NCBI GenBank assembly: GCA_037440525.1
Contig: JBBITW010000006.1
Location: 1 to 38,521 of the forward strand
DNA: 38,521 bases
Reading direction: 5' to 3'
From: JBBITW01 sp037440525
Lineage (GTDB): Bacteria; Desulfobacterota; BSN033; UBA1163
Shown: positions 24,628-32,360 of the stretch, one piece after another
Numbering within the stretch: the stretch's first letter is position 1
Layout: each line of letters begins with the position of its first letter
Made by a program: the position numbers and the translations under genes
The notes under the pieces: model-generated
What the model saw: the letters and a program-made list of their open reading frames with translations, nothing else
Told to the model about the DNA's origin: nothing
The model's database searches: none

Positions 24628-25773
24628 TTACTTAAGCCCTAAAACATTTCTTGCAATGATCATCTTCTGAATGTTAGATGTCCCTTCAACAATCTGGTAA
24701 GATTTGGCATCTCTATAGAACCTTTCAACAGGATATTCTGAAGAAAATCCATAGGAACCAAAAATCTTTACCGCTGTGCTTGCCGCCCTTACCGCAACCT
24801 CAGCAGAGAAGTATTTTGCACAGGATATCTCAACGGTATTTCTTGCTCCTCTATCCCTGTTCCAGGCTGCTCTATAAACAAGAAGTTTTGCAGCCTCTTC
24901 CTCTACATACATCTCTGCAATCTGTTCCTGGATCATTTGAAAGTTTGCAATTGTTTGACCGAATTGTTCTCGTTCATTTGCATATCTAACAGCATGTTCC
25001 CTACATGCCCTGGCAACTCCAACTGCCCTCGAGGCACATGAAAGTCGGGTGTTGTCGAGCATAGACATACAGATTTTAAATCCATCCCCTTTCTGACCTA
25101 CCAGACTATCCTTGGGGAGTTTCACATTATCAAAGACTATCTCTCCAGTGGGAGCACAGAAGAGTCCCAATTTTGTCTCAATGGCTTTTTGTGTCACCCC
25201 TTGAGAGTGCATATCCACTATAAATGCTGATATACCCCGATGTTTTAATGCCTTATCAGTATATGCATATACAATACCAAGGTCTGAAACCGGAACCCCT
25301 GAAATCCACATCTTTGTCCCGTTTAGGATAAAACCATCCTCAACCTCTTCTGCAAAGCTCTTCATAGAAGCCACATCAGAACCAGAGTTAGGCTCTGTTA
25401 TAGCAAAACAACCTAAAAGATCAGCATTTATCAACTTGGGGATCCAGCGTTGCTTCTGCTCCTCTGAGCCAAAGGAAAGAAGTACGGATTGAATTGAATT
25501 CATCTGGAGGTTGAAAGGAAGCCCCCAGGAAGGTGAAACCCTTGCAATCTCCTCAGTCATTATCGAGGCTGAAAGATATCCACTTTCATTTCCACCATAC
25601 TTTTCAGGAGCAAGGCAACCAAAGAAACCAAGCCTTGCCATCTCCTTTACAATCTCTTTTCTAAATCGATGTTCCTTTTCATCCTCCTCCATGGTGGGAG
25701 CGATCTTCTTCTCTGCAAAATTTTTAGCCATTTCCCGCATGGCCTCTTGTTCTTCAGTAAATGAAAAATCCAT
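24628..25773 (-). CDS. Acyl-CoA dehydrogenase, possibly a glutaryl-CoA-type enzyme
   Basis: 381 residues from the ATG at 25773, which has GGGAGGGG as ribosome site; an ATG six codons earlier lies before this site. FAD and substrate motifs are clear: CFAITEPNSGSDVASM, WISG, ACREHAVRYANEREQFG, and the catalytic Glu in YQIVEGTSNIQ near the C-terminus. It is the first gene of the operon. Pathway logic suggests glutaryl-CoA as substrate. However, the Arg-Ser pair that binds the distal carboxylate in decarboxylating glutaryl-CoA dehydrogenases appears absent (SWGLPFNLQMN at the place of GYRSAMSVQ, aligned by eye), so it may be a non-decarboxylating variant or act on another acyl-CoA. Confidence 0.85.
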   Translation of the reverse strand: MDFSFTEEQEAMREMAKNFAEKKIAPTMEEDEKEHRFRKEIVKEMARLGFFGCLAPEKYGGNESGYLSASIMTEEIARVSPSWGLPFNLQMNSIQSVLLSFGSEEQKQRWIPKLINADLLGCFAITEPNSGSDVASMKSFAEEVEDGFILNGTKMWISGVPVSDLGIVYAYTDKALKHRGISAFIVDMHSQGVTQKAIETKLGLFCAPTGEIVFDNVKLPKDSLVGQKGDGFKICMSMLDNTRLSCASRAVGVARACREHAVRYANEREQFGQTIANFQMIQEQIAEMYVEEEAAKLLVYRAAWNRDRGARNTVEISCAKYFSAEVAVRAASTAVKIFGSYGFSSEYPVERFYRDAKSYQIVEGTSNIQKMIIARNVLGLK

Positions 25774-25807
25774 AAATTCCCCTCCCTTCATTATTTAGAT
25801 TGTGCAA

Positions 25808-25836
25808 TTTATAACAAACTCATCACCCCTTGTCAA
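25808..25836 (-). promoter_or_regulatory. Strong sigma70-type promoter of the aromatic catabolic operon
   Basis: Minus-strand TTGACA (25836-25831) and TATAAA (25813-25808) are separated by exactly 17 bp. The terminus of repeat element A lies 11 bp upstream of the -35 box. Confidence 0.7.
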
Positions 25837-25847
25837 GTATAATATGA

Positions 25848-26070
25848 GAGAGCACTGAAAAAATCTTGGAATGACTGGGGAGGTAGTGTTCCAAACCCTT
25901 CGAATGCGGACATTAAGAAGTTAAATTGCTTACAATCGCTTCAAAGAAAATCAAGCATTCTAAGGGTATTAATCATCAGTGCTAAACTATTAGAGGTATC
26001 CGCTCGAAGGCTTTTTCACCCCACCTCCCCAGTCTATAAGACTCTTTCTAAACACTTTTTCAGAGACCTC
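25848..26070. repeat. MITE-like element, copy A
   Basis: A 223-bp element bounded by GAGAGCACTGAAAAAATC and the inverse of GAGGTCTCTGAAAAAGT. A second inner inverted repeat of about 36 bp begins with GACTGGGGAGGT (25873) and ends with ACCTCCCCAGTC (26034). The central 100 bp is nearly identical to copy B at 27806-28026. No open frame is present. Size, paired inverted ends and lack of coding sequence fit a non-autonomous transposable element. Its left end faces the catabolic operon promoter. Confidence 0.75.
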
Positions 26071-26308
26071 TATGAAAAATGGAGCAACCCTTCACTAAAT
26101 TAAGGTATGGTCCATTATTCTGATTTAACCTGGAGTATGCCTTAATTAGGAGGTAAATATTATTTTATGAAACGAAGGGTTGAGACCCGTTTTCCAGAGA
26201 AACAATTTTTTAGAAAGCTCCTGAATGTGTTGAAATAACTGAAGCGACAGGGGTCAAAGCCCTTAAAATGTTTTTATAAAACTCATTAAATACTTTTAAG
26301 AAGACCTC
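26064..26308. repeat. Nested inverted repeats, possibly a decayed element abutting copy A
   Basis: Outer arms CAACCCTTC (26085-26093) and GAAGGGTTG (26174-26182) enclose inner arms AATTAAGG (26098-26105) and CCTTAATT (26140-26147). The flanks GACCTCTATGAAAAA (26064) and ACTTTTAAGAAGACCTC (26292-26308) weakly resemble the termini of elements A and B. No gene is seen in 26071-26361. Confidence 0.35.
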
Positions 26309-26325
26309 TTTAAAAAGAAGTTCTC

Positions 26326-26354
26326 TTGACATCAGATATCAAAATAGGTGATAA
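26326..26354 (+). promoter_or_regulatory. Possible promoter for ruvX-mltG
   Basis: TTGACA (26326-26331) is followed after 17 bp by TGATAA (26349-26354). The -10 match is moderate and it overlaps the AGGTGA that could serve as ribosome site, so only one of the two roles may be real. Confidence 0.35.
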
Positions 26355-26361
26355 AAAATTA

Positions 26362-26787
26362 ATGAGATTTATGGGCTTAGATATTGGACATAAGACTATA
26401 GGGGTTGCGATAAGCGATGAATTGGGAATTACTGCCCAGGGCCTTAAAACAATCGAGTGTAAATCAATGGAGGAAGACCTGAAAGAAATTAATTCCATAA
26501 TTTCAAGATATGATATTAAGAAGATCGTTGTTGGGATGCCTATAAATATGGATGGAACCTTTGGTAGACAGGCAGAGTTTACCCTCCAGTGGATTAAGAT
26601 GCTTGAAGAGAAGGCCAAAATTTCAGTTGTTACATGGGATGAAAGGCTCTCTACCGTTGAGGCCTCAAAGACCTTAATAAAGGCTGATATCTCCAGAAAA
26701 AAGAGAAAGAAGGTCATTGATAAACTGGCAGCCATTATCATTCTACAAGGATATCTTAATCATATGAGGAACCGAAACGATGAATGA
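26362..26787 (+). CDS. ruvX: RuvX/YqgF putative Holliday junction resolvase or pre-rRNA nuclease
   Basis: 141 residues from the ATG at 26362; the frame runs up to a TTG at 26326, but that TTG is part of a TTGACA box. RNase H-like fold motifs are present: GLDIGHKTIGVAISD with the first catalytic Asp7, VVGMPINMDG, WDERLSTVEA with the catalytic Glu, and a final Asp in KKVIDKLAA. YqgF proteins mature the 16S rRNA 5' end and were first proposed as resolvases. The gene overlaps mltG by 8 bp, an arrangement common in bacteria. Confidence 0.92.
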   Translation: MRFMGLDIGHKTIGVAISDELGITAQGLKTIECKSMEEDLKEINSIISRYDIKKIVVGMPINMDGTFGRQAEFTLQWIKMLEEKAKISVVTWDERLSTVEASKTLIKADISRKKRKKVIDKLAAIIILQGYLNHMRNRNDE

Positions 26788-27832
26788 GCCTAAGTCACGT
26801 AAAATAGTCCTATATATCCTTGGACTTATGTTCTTTATATCAGTCTCTATTATTTCTTTTCTCCAATATATACCCCCTTCTACGACTCCTTCAAACAAGG
26901 TAATTTTCATCAAAAAGGGAACGCCTCTCAAAAAGGTATCGATGATACTCAAGAATGAGGGTCTTATTAAAAATGAGAAGCTCTTCATTATAATGGCTAC
27001 TCTGCTCTGGAAAAGAACAAAGATAAAGGCAGGAGAGTATGAGCTGAATACAAAAATGTTTCCCCACGAAATACTGAGTATCCTTGTAAGAGGAGAGGTA
27101 AAACGCCATCTTGTTACTATATCTGAGGGGCTGACCCTTAATCAAATAGCCCAGCTCCTGAGCAACCTAAATATTGTTGATAAGGATTCATTTATTCAGA
27201 AGGCAACTGACCCTGCCTTTATCTCCTCGCTTGGTATTCCCTACTTAATCAATCATAATGCCCCCATCACACTGGAAGGTTATCTCTACCCCGAGACCTA
27301 CCATCTATTTAAAGGGATGGAACCTGAGGAAGTGATTCATATGATGGTTAAACAATTTCAAAGAGTCTTTGGAGCAGACCTTATGGAAAGGGCATCCCAA
27401 TTGGGAATCACTTTAAGAGAGGCAGTGATTATAGCCTCCATCATTGAAAAGGAGACATCTTTACCGGAAGAGAAACCACTGATCTCAGCTGTCTTTTACA
27501 ATAGATTAAAAAGGAATATGCCTCTCCAAAGTGATCCAACCGTCATCTATGGTATCAAGGATTTTGATGGGAACCTGACAAAAGCCCACCTAATGCGACC
27601 ATCTCCCTATAATACCTATATTTCTTTGGGCCTCCCACCAACCCCCATATGTAATCCAGGAAAGGACTCTATAATCGCTGCCCTTTATCCTGCATCTGTT
27701 CCATTCCTTTACTTCGTATCAAAAAATGATGGCTCTCACCACTTCTCTACAGATATAGAAGAACATCAGAGGGCTGTCTTTAAATACCAGAAACTTTTCC
27801 AGAAAGAGGTCTCTGAAAAAGTCCTGAAATGA
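26780..27832 (+). CDS. mltG: MltG endolytic murein transglycosylase
   Basis: 350 residues. An N-terminal membrane anchor (about residues 9-29), a LysM-like segment (VIFIKKGTPLKKVSMILKNEGLI, 41-63) and the YceG catalytic domain follow in order. Signature motifs are EGYLYPETY (166-174), IIASIIEKET with the catalytic Glu near 223, and LQSDPTVIYG, PYNTYISLGLPPTPICNPG. MltG cuts nascent peptidoglycan strands near the membrane and limits glycan length. The last eight codons and the stop (EVSEKVLK, from 27806) lie inside repeat element B, so the natural C-terminus was replaced by element sequence. The catalytic domain is intact. Confidence 0.93.
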   Translation: MNEPKSRKIVLYILGLMFFISVSIISFLQYIPPSTTPSNKVIFIKKGTPLKKVSMILKNEGLIKNEKLFIIMATLLWKRTKIKAGEYELNTKMFPHEILSILVRGEVKRHLVTISEGLTLNQIAQLLSNLNIVDKDSFIQKATDPAFISSLGIPYLINHNAPITLEGYLYPETYHLFKGMEPEEVIHMMVKQFQRVFGADLMERASQLGITLREAVIIASIIEKETSLPEEKPLISAVFYNRLKRNMPLQSDPTVIYGIKDFDGNLTKAHLMRPSPYNTYISLGLPPTPICNPGKDSIIAALYPASVPFLYFVSKNDGSHHFSTDIEEHQRAVFKYQKLFQKEVSEKVLK

Positions 27833-28026
27833 CTGAGGAGGTAGGGTTCCAAACCCTTCGAATGCGGAAACTAAGAAGTTAAATTGCTTACAATCGCTTC
27901 AAAAAAATAAAGCAATTTCAGGGTATTAATCATTAGTGCTAAACTTTTAGAGGTATCCGCTCGAAGGCTTTTCCACCCTACCTCCCCAGTCCAAAAAATC
28001 GTTTTTAATACTTTTTCAGAGATCTC
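27806..28026. repeat. MITE-like element, copy B
   Basis: 221 bp bounded by GAGGTCTCTGAAAAAGT (27806) and its inverse ending at 28026 with one mismatch in 17 (GAGATCTCTGAAAAAGT). Inner arms begin GACTGAGGAGGTAGGG and end CCCTACCTCCCCAGTC. It lies in the same orientation as copy A and shares most bases, including TAAGAAGTTAAATTGCTTAC and GGGTATTAATCAT. It supplies the mltG stop codon, and its right end is 11 bp from the thiolase promoter -35 box. Confidence 0.8.
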
Positions 28027-28037
28027 AGAAAAATAGC

Positions 28038-28066
28038 TTGACAAAAAGATAATCTCAAATTAATTT
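28038..28066 (+). promoter_or_regulatory. Promoter of the thiolase-DUF35 unit
   Basis: TTGACA (28038-28043) and TAATTT (28061-28066) are spaced 17 bp; the thiolase ATG is 43 bp past the -10. The terminus of element B lies 11 bp upstream. Confidence 0.55.
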
Positions 28067-28108
28067 TTATTAACCATTTTCAATTCCAAAAATTATAGGA
28101 GGATATGG

Positions 28109-29293
28109 ATGAAAAAGGAGGTAGCTATTATTGGAGTTGGCCAGAGTAATTTTGTAAGGGGATACGAGGGATCAATCAGGGAACTTGCCTTTGAGGCCTT
28201 TCGTGAAGCAATGAACGACGCAGGAATAACACAGAAGGATGTTGACGCCTCTATATTCTGTTCAGCGCCCGAATATGATAAACAGCGCTCCCCTGCAGGT
28301 GTCCTTGCAGAATACCTCGGGCTTATCCCTCAACCGACACTATATGTTGAGACTATATGTTCATCCAGTAGCACAGGTGTAAGGGTTGCCTACAGTATGA
28401 TTAAAGCAGGCCTTCATGATATTGTTTTGGTTCTCGGTTTCCAGAAGATGTCAGAAATTACTTCTGCCGAATCACAGGAAAGGATGGGCCGTGGAGCTGA
28501 TATTCAATGGGAAGCCCCCTTTGGTACAATGATGCCAGCTTATTATGCCCTCTATGCACAGGCATATATGGCAAAGCATGGATTAACCCATGAGGACCTG
28601 ATGAATGTCAGGATAAAATCATCCACATACGGGGCTATTAACGAAAGGGCGGTTTATAGAAAATCTATAAGGCCTGAAGACTTTAAGCCAGGCGATCCTG
28701 AGGCAAAGATGGCTGCGCCTGTAGCCTGGCCACTTAGGGTGGGCGATTGCTGTGCAAATGCCGACGGAAGCTCTTGCATAATCCTTGCAAGTGCTGAGAA
28801 GGCCAAGACCATTTCAAAGAAACCTGTATGGATATTAGGGATAGGGGCAGCCTCAGAGGCTGTAAATATGGCCTCGAGGCCTGATTTTACAAAAGGATTG
28901 AGTGTGGGCCATTTAGCAGCAGAGCAGGCATATAAGATGGCCGGAATCACTCCAAAGGATGTTAAGGTGGCTGAAGTCCATGACTGTTTTACCATTGCAG
29001 AGATAATGGCTTATGAGGGGCTTGGTTTTGCACCAATTGGTGAAGGGAAACAACTCATTCGTGAGAAGGCTACTTATAAAGAGGGAAGGATTCCTGTAAA
29101 TGTGGATGGAGGCCTACTCTCAAAAGGCCATCCCATTGGTGCAACAGGAGGCTCCCAGATTCGAACAATTGTTCTTCAGCTCCGTGGGGAAGCCGGAGCT
29201 ATGCAGGTTTCGGGGGAGCCAGATATAGGTTTAGTACATAACATTGGAGGCGTGGGACTATATGGAAACGTAACAATCCTTGCCAGGGACTGA
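28109..29293 (+). CDS. Thiolase-family protein partnered with DUF35
   Basis: 394 residues of the SCP2/archaeal type of thiolase. The nucleophile is Cys84 in VETICSSSSTG; His341 lies in GGLLSKGHPIGATG; HDCFTIAE (291-298) is present; and the C-terminal CxG motif of classical thiolases is replaced by HNIGG (377-381). This type works as a complex with a DUF35 protein, which is encoded downstream. Related pairs include archaeal acetoacetyl-CoA thiolase complexes and BbsAB of anaerobic toluene degradation. Given the BamA operon nearby, cleavage of 3-oxopimeloyl-CoA or acetoacetyl-CoA is plausible; the substrate cannot be read. An AGGAGG site lies 6 bp before the ATG. Confidence 0.85.
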   Translation: MKKEVAIIGVGQSNFVRGYEGSIRELAFEAFREAMNDAGITQKDVDASIFCSAPEYDKQRSPAGVLAEYLGLIPQPTLYVETICSSSSTGVRVAYSMIKAGLHDIVLVLGFQKMSEITSAESQERMGRGADIQWEAPFGTMMPAYYALYAQAYMAKHGLTHEDLMNVRIKSSTYGAINERAVYRKSIRPEDFKPGDPEAKMAAPVAWPLRVGDCCANADGSSCIILASAEKAKTISKKPVWILGIGAASEAVNMASRPDFTKGLSVGHLAAEQAYKMAGITPKDVKVAEVHDCFTIAEIMAYEGLGFAPIGEGKQLIREKATYKEGRIPVNVDGGLLSKGHPIGATGGSQIRTIVLQLRGEAGAMQVSGEPDIGLVHNIGGVGLYGNVTILARD

Positions 29294-29402
29294 ACCATTG
29301 AAGATCATGCTTTAAAAATTTTTTAGCATATTAAATCCGAAATCAGAATATTGAATTTAAAATCTTTGCTTCGAATTTAAATCTTTTAACCGGAGGTAAG
29401 AT

Positions 29403-29816
29403 ATGGGTTTTGAAAAATTTGGGAGAAGAAGCTTTACATCAGCAACGAAAGCATCTAAGTTCGTTGATCTCCTCACAGAAGGGAAGGTTGAGGGGACAAT
29501 TTGTAAAAATTGTGGATCAAGGTTCTTTCCCCCAAGGGCTGACTGTGCAAAGTGTCTCTCCAATCAGATGGAGTGGTTCGAAATGCCCAAAAAAGGCAGG
29601 CTTGAAACATTTACTACTGCCTATTATGCACCATTTGGTTTCGAATCAGATCCCCCTTACTCAATGGGTGTTGTCGATTTTGGTGAAGGCCTAAAACTTT
29701 TTGCGAGGATCACAAAGGAGCTTAAACCCGAAGATATAAAGGTGGGAATGGATGTATCAATAAAGCCTGTCAGGTATGAAGATGGTCAACTCTCATTTGA
29801 AATTATAAAGGCATGA
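29403..29816 (+). CDS. DUF35 zinc-ribbon/OB-fold protein, thiolase partner
   Basis: 137 residues. A rubredoxin-like zinc ribbon with Cys34, Cys37, Cys48 and Cys51 (CKNCGSRFFPPRADCAKC) is followed by an OB-fold (LETFTTAYYAPFGFES, YSMGVVDFGEGLKLFARI). DUF35 proteins bind the thiolase and help channel CoA substrate. The zinc ribbon is complete, so it is likely functional. It has its own CGGAGGTAAG ribosome site and is separated from the thiolase by 109 bp of AT-rich sequence. Confidence 0.88.
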   Translation: MGFEKFGRRSFTSATKASKFVDLLTEGKVEGTICKNCGSRFFPPRADCAKCLSNQMEWFEMPKKGRLETFTTAYYAPFGFESDPPYSMGVVDFGEGLKLFARITKELKPEDIKVGMDVSIKPVRYEDGQLSFEIIKA

Positions 29817-29854
29817 TAAATCTCTCCCTTTAATGAAATAGAGGAGAATCACCA

Positions 29855-30136
29855 ATGATTGTTGAATATGATGGTCGCTTTAGTATCTTTGATGATAGAG
29901 GAGAGGTGAAGGGTCTTGTCCTATCAATTATACAGAAGAAAGACCCATCGGTAATGATTGAAAGAATTCGGAAATTAGACTTCTCTTATGTCCTCAATCT
30001 GTCAAAAAAGGGAAAGATTAAAGAGGTTGAATTGACCCGTCAGGAGATTGATGCAAGCTGGAACTGGAGAAATGGGAGTATTGATGAAACACTTACGGAA
30101 AAGATTGAAGCAACCATTTCTGAACTTCAGGTTTAA
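29855..30136 (+). CDS. Small conserved-looking protein of unknown function
   Basis: 93 residues, not recognised. It starts after a good GAGGAG ribosome site 38 bp downstream of the DUF35 gene and is probably in the same unit. The protein begins with IVEYDGRFSIFDDRGEVKG, is mixed alpha/beta in character, has no signal peptide, membrane segment or cysteine, and has an acidic helical end (ETLTEKIEATISEL). Its strong ribosome site and codon pattern support it being real. It converges with the radical SAM gene with 20 bp between. Confidence 0.6.
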   Translation: MIVEYDGRFSIFDDRGEVKGLVLSIIQKKDPSVMIERIRKLDFSYVLNLSKKGKIKEVELTRQEIDASWNWRNGSIDETLTEKIEATISELQV

Positions 30137-30156
30137 TCTTATAAAAATCTTTTCAA

Positions 30157-31101
30157 TCAGGATCTATCTTTAATAATTTCATAAAAGATTGAATTTCCAA
30201 ATATCTTTTTCCTCACGAGACCTTCTTTTATGAGCAAGGAAATTGAACTGTCAATTTCATCTTCCGAAATACCCATCCCTATGGAGATGTCTGAAATAGA
30301 AAGAGGCCTTCTCTCCAAAATCTTTATTATCTCCCCTTTGATATTTCTATCTAAAAACGATAATGGATGACGGTCAAATTCTGAAATTATTGATGCCCTC
30401 TCCCCGAAGAAGACCCTGATCTTCTCCATCTCTTCCTGATTCAAAGATATTACCCATTTCTCAGAAGGTGGGCGAACAACTGTATTAAGATGAACCCTAT
30501 CGGGCTTAATCCTTTCAATTACCTCTTTCATCTTCTCTAACTCTTCGGGGTTATCATTCACACCCTTACAGAATAGTATTTCAAGCCATAATTGCCCTTT
30601 AAAAGACCTTCTGAAATCTGCCAACCCTTCGATTATCTTATCTATCGAGAAGTCAGGATGAGGTCGGTTAATCTTTTCAAAAACTTCATCTGAGACAGCA
30701 TCCATGGAAGGGAGAACAACATCTGCATTTAGTAAATCCTTCCTCACCATCTCATCATACAATAATGCACCATTTGTTATAACTGCTACAGGTATAGATG
30801 TAACTGCCTTTATACCTTCTATTACCCTACCGATTCGGGAATGAAGTGTAGGTTCTCCAGACCCGCTCAGGGAAAGATAATCGATTGAAACACTTACCTC
30901 TCTCAGAAAGGTTTCAACCTCTTTAAGGATATCATCAACAGGGAGATATTCCTTTCTTAAAAGGGTCCTGAGTGTTGTCTTTCCGATCTGGCAATAGATG
31001 CAGTTGTATGTGCATACCTTGAAGGGAACAAGATCGATTCCGAGGGATCGTCCCAATCTTCTTGATGGAACAGGACCATATAGATACTTATATCTCTTCA
31101 T
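30157..31101 (-). CDS. Radical SAM protein with C-terminal winged-helix-like domain
   Basis: 314 residues. The iron-sulfur motif is CTYNCIYC (Cys30, Cys34, Cys37), set in the SRRLGRSLGIDLVPFKVC context that marks the COG0731-type family. A TIM-barrel glycine-rich segment (LSLSGSGEPTLH) follows. The last 50 residues (ERRPLSISDISIGMGISE and SSISLLIKEGLVRKKIFG) look like a winged helix. Members are of unknown substrate; some relatives act on tRNA. The ribosome site is weak. It follows the phosphoglycerate mutase gene by 21 bp. Confidence 0.85.
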   Translation of the reverse strand: MKRYKYLYGPVPSRRLGRSLGIDLVPFKVCTYNCIYCQIGKTTLRTLLRKEYLPVDDILKEVETFLREVSVSIDYLSLSGSGEPTLHSRIGRVIEGIKAVTSIPVAVITNGALLYDEMVRKDLLNADVVLPSMDAVSDEVFEKINRPHPDFSIDKIIEGLADFRRSFKGQLWLEILFCKGVNDNPEELEKMKEVIERIKPDRVHLNTVVRPPSEKWVISLNQEEMEKIRVFFGERASIISEFDRHPLSFLDRNIKGEIIKILERRPLSISDISIGMGISEDEIDSSISLLIKEGLVRKKIFGNSIFYEIIKDRS

Positions 31102-31122
31102 TTTTGCTGAATTATATGTTGT

Positions 31123-32328
31123 TTATGCCCCAAATTTTTTTAGCTTAAGTCCATGGGCAAGCATCAGAGGAATAACATTTAGGGCCAAAAAACGGCCCAA
31201 TTGTCCTCTCTGACAATCCCTTTCTGTGAATCGCCGAATGCCGTCAGGCATGATATATCTCGAATATAGCAGTAACGGATTTGGATGCCAGCTGTGGGAC
31301 TTTAAGATGGCTGGAGTAGAATGATCTCCTGTAATCACAAGCACGTCAGGTTTAAGCTTGATAATCGATGGAATAAATCTATCTATCTCCTCAATAGCCC
31401 TTACCTTTAACTGAAAATTTCCATCCTCCCCGGCCATATCAGGCTTCTTGAAGTGGATGTAGAAAAAATCATATCTGTTAAAATTTTTCTTAAGTGCCTC
31501 CACCTCATCTCGCAAGGTCTCTCCTGTCCCTATTACATCCATTCCAACCAGTTTTGCCAGACCCTTATACATCGGGTAGGTAGCAATTGCCGCAGGCCTC
31601 AGTTTGAAACGTTCGGACATAGAAGGGATATCTGGAATCTTTGAAAATCCCCTGAGCAAAATTGCATTTGCTGGATGAAATGGCTTTAGGATTTCTATGG
31701 CCTTTTTCAAAAAGATATTTATTATTTCTGCAGTCCTTCTTGCTTCAGGGATAAGGGCCTCTGTGACCTTTGCCTTTTCACCATCCTTTTGAGGATCGGC
31801 ATCAGTAAGCTCATCCCTCAATCCCTCCCCCTTAAAGATAATAACAAAACGATGTTCCTTGCCAGGATAGATAGAAACACCAACCCCTTCCACTTCCTCC
31901 ATTTTCATCTGGAGATATTGACATATCTCTTTATTCTTCTCTGTTGAAATCCTACCAGCTCGTCTATCAATTATTATCCCGTTATCATCAATTGTTGCAA
32001 AATTCCCTCTTGCAGAAAGATCATTCTTTTTTAAATTTAAACCAATCCCTAATGCCTCCATCACTCCCCTTCCGATCTCATATTTAAACGGATCATACCC
32101 AAAGAGGGCAAGATGGGAGGGACCGCTTCCTGGTGTAATCCCATAAGAGACAGGATCAATAAGTCCGCATATGGATCTCGAGGCAAGTCGATCAAGATTT
32201 GGGGTCTTGGCTGCTTCTAATTCTGTTTTACCTCTTACAGGCAATCCGCCAACACCATCAATGACAGTTAGCACCATCTTCGATTCTGTTTGAACCACGA
32301 GGGATTGAACAACTTCTTCAGGAATCAT
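31123..32328 (-). CDS. apgM: 2,3-bisphosphoglycerate-independent phosphoglycerate mutase, archaeal type
   Basis: 401 residues, the length of the archaeal-type ApgM family (about 400), shorter than the bacterial GpmI (about 510). The alkaline-phosphatase-fold metal sites are visible: TVIDGVGG with Asp24 at the start, ITPGSGPSHLALFGYDP with the likely catalytic Ser, and ITGDHSTPAILKSHSWHP near the C-terminus. It interconverts 3- and 2-phosphoglycerate. An AAGGAGAAAG site directly precedes the ATG. Homoserine kinase-like relatives exist in this family, so the glycolytic role is likely but not proven by sequence alone. Confidence 0.88.
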   Translation of the reverse strand: MIPEEVVQSLVVQTESKMVLTVIDGVGGLPVRGKTELEAAKTPNLDRLASRSICGLIDPVSYGITPGSGPSHLALFGYDPFKYEIGRGVMEALGIGLNLKKNDLSARGNFATIDDNGIIIDRRAGRISTEKNKEICQYLQMKMEEVEGVGVSIYPGKEHRFVIIFKGEGLRDELTDADPQKDGEKAKVTEALIPEARRTAEIINIFLKKAIEILKPFHPANAILLRGFSKIPDIPSMSERFKLRPAAIATYPMYKGLAKLVGMDVIGTGETLRDEVEALKKNFNRYDFFYIHFKKPDMAGEDGNFQLKVRAIEEIDRFIPSIIKLKPDVLVITGDHSTPAILKSHSWHPNPLLLYSRYIMPDGIRRFTERDCQRGQLGRFLALNVIPLMLAHGLKLKKFGA

Positions 32329-32360
32329 CTTTCTCCTTTAACCTCTCCAGTGAAATCTTT

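Noticed and set aside
26167..26238. Possible 23-residue peptide with an AGGAGG upstream
   Set aside because: Spacing from AGGAGG to ATG is about 13 bp, it overlaps nested inverted repeats, and nothing else supports translation.
26326..26361. TTG start at 26326 for ruvX
   Set aside because: It belongs to a TTGACA box, and the family begins with the MRFMGLDIG segment at 26362.
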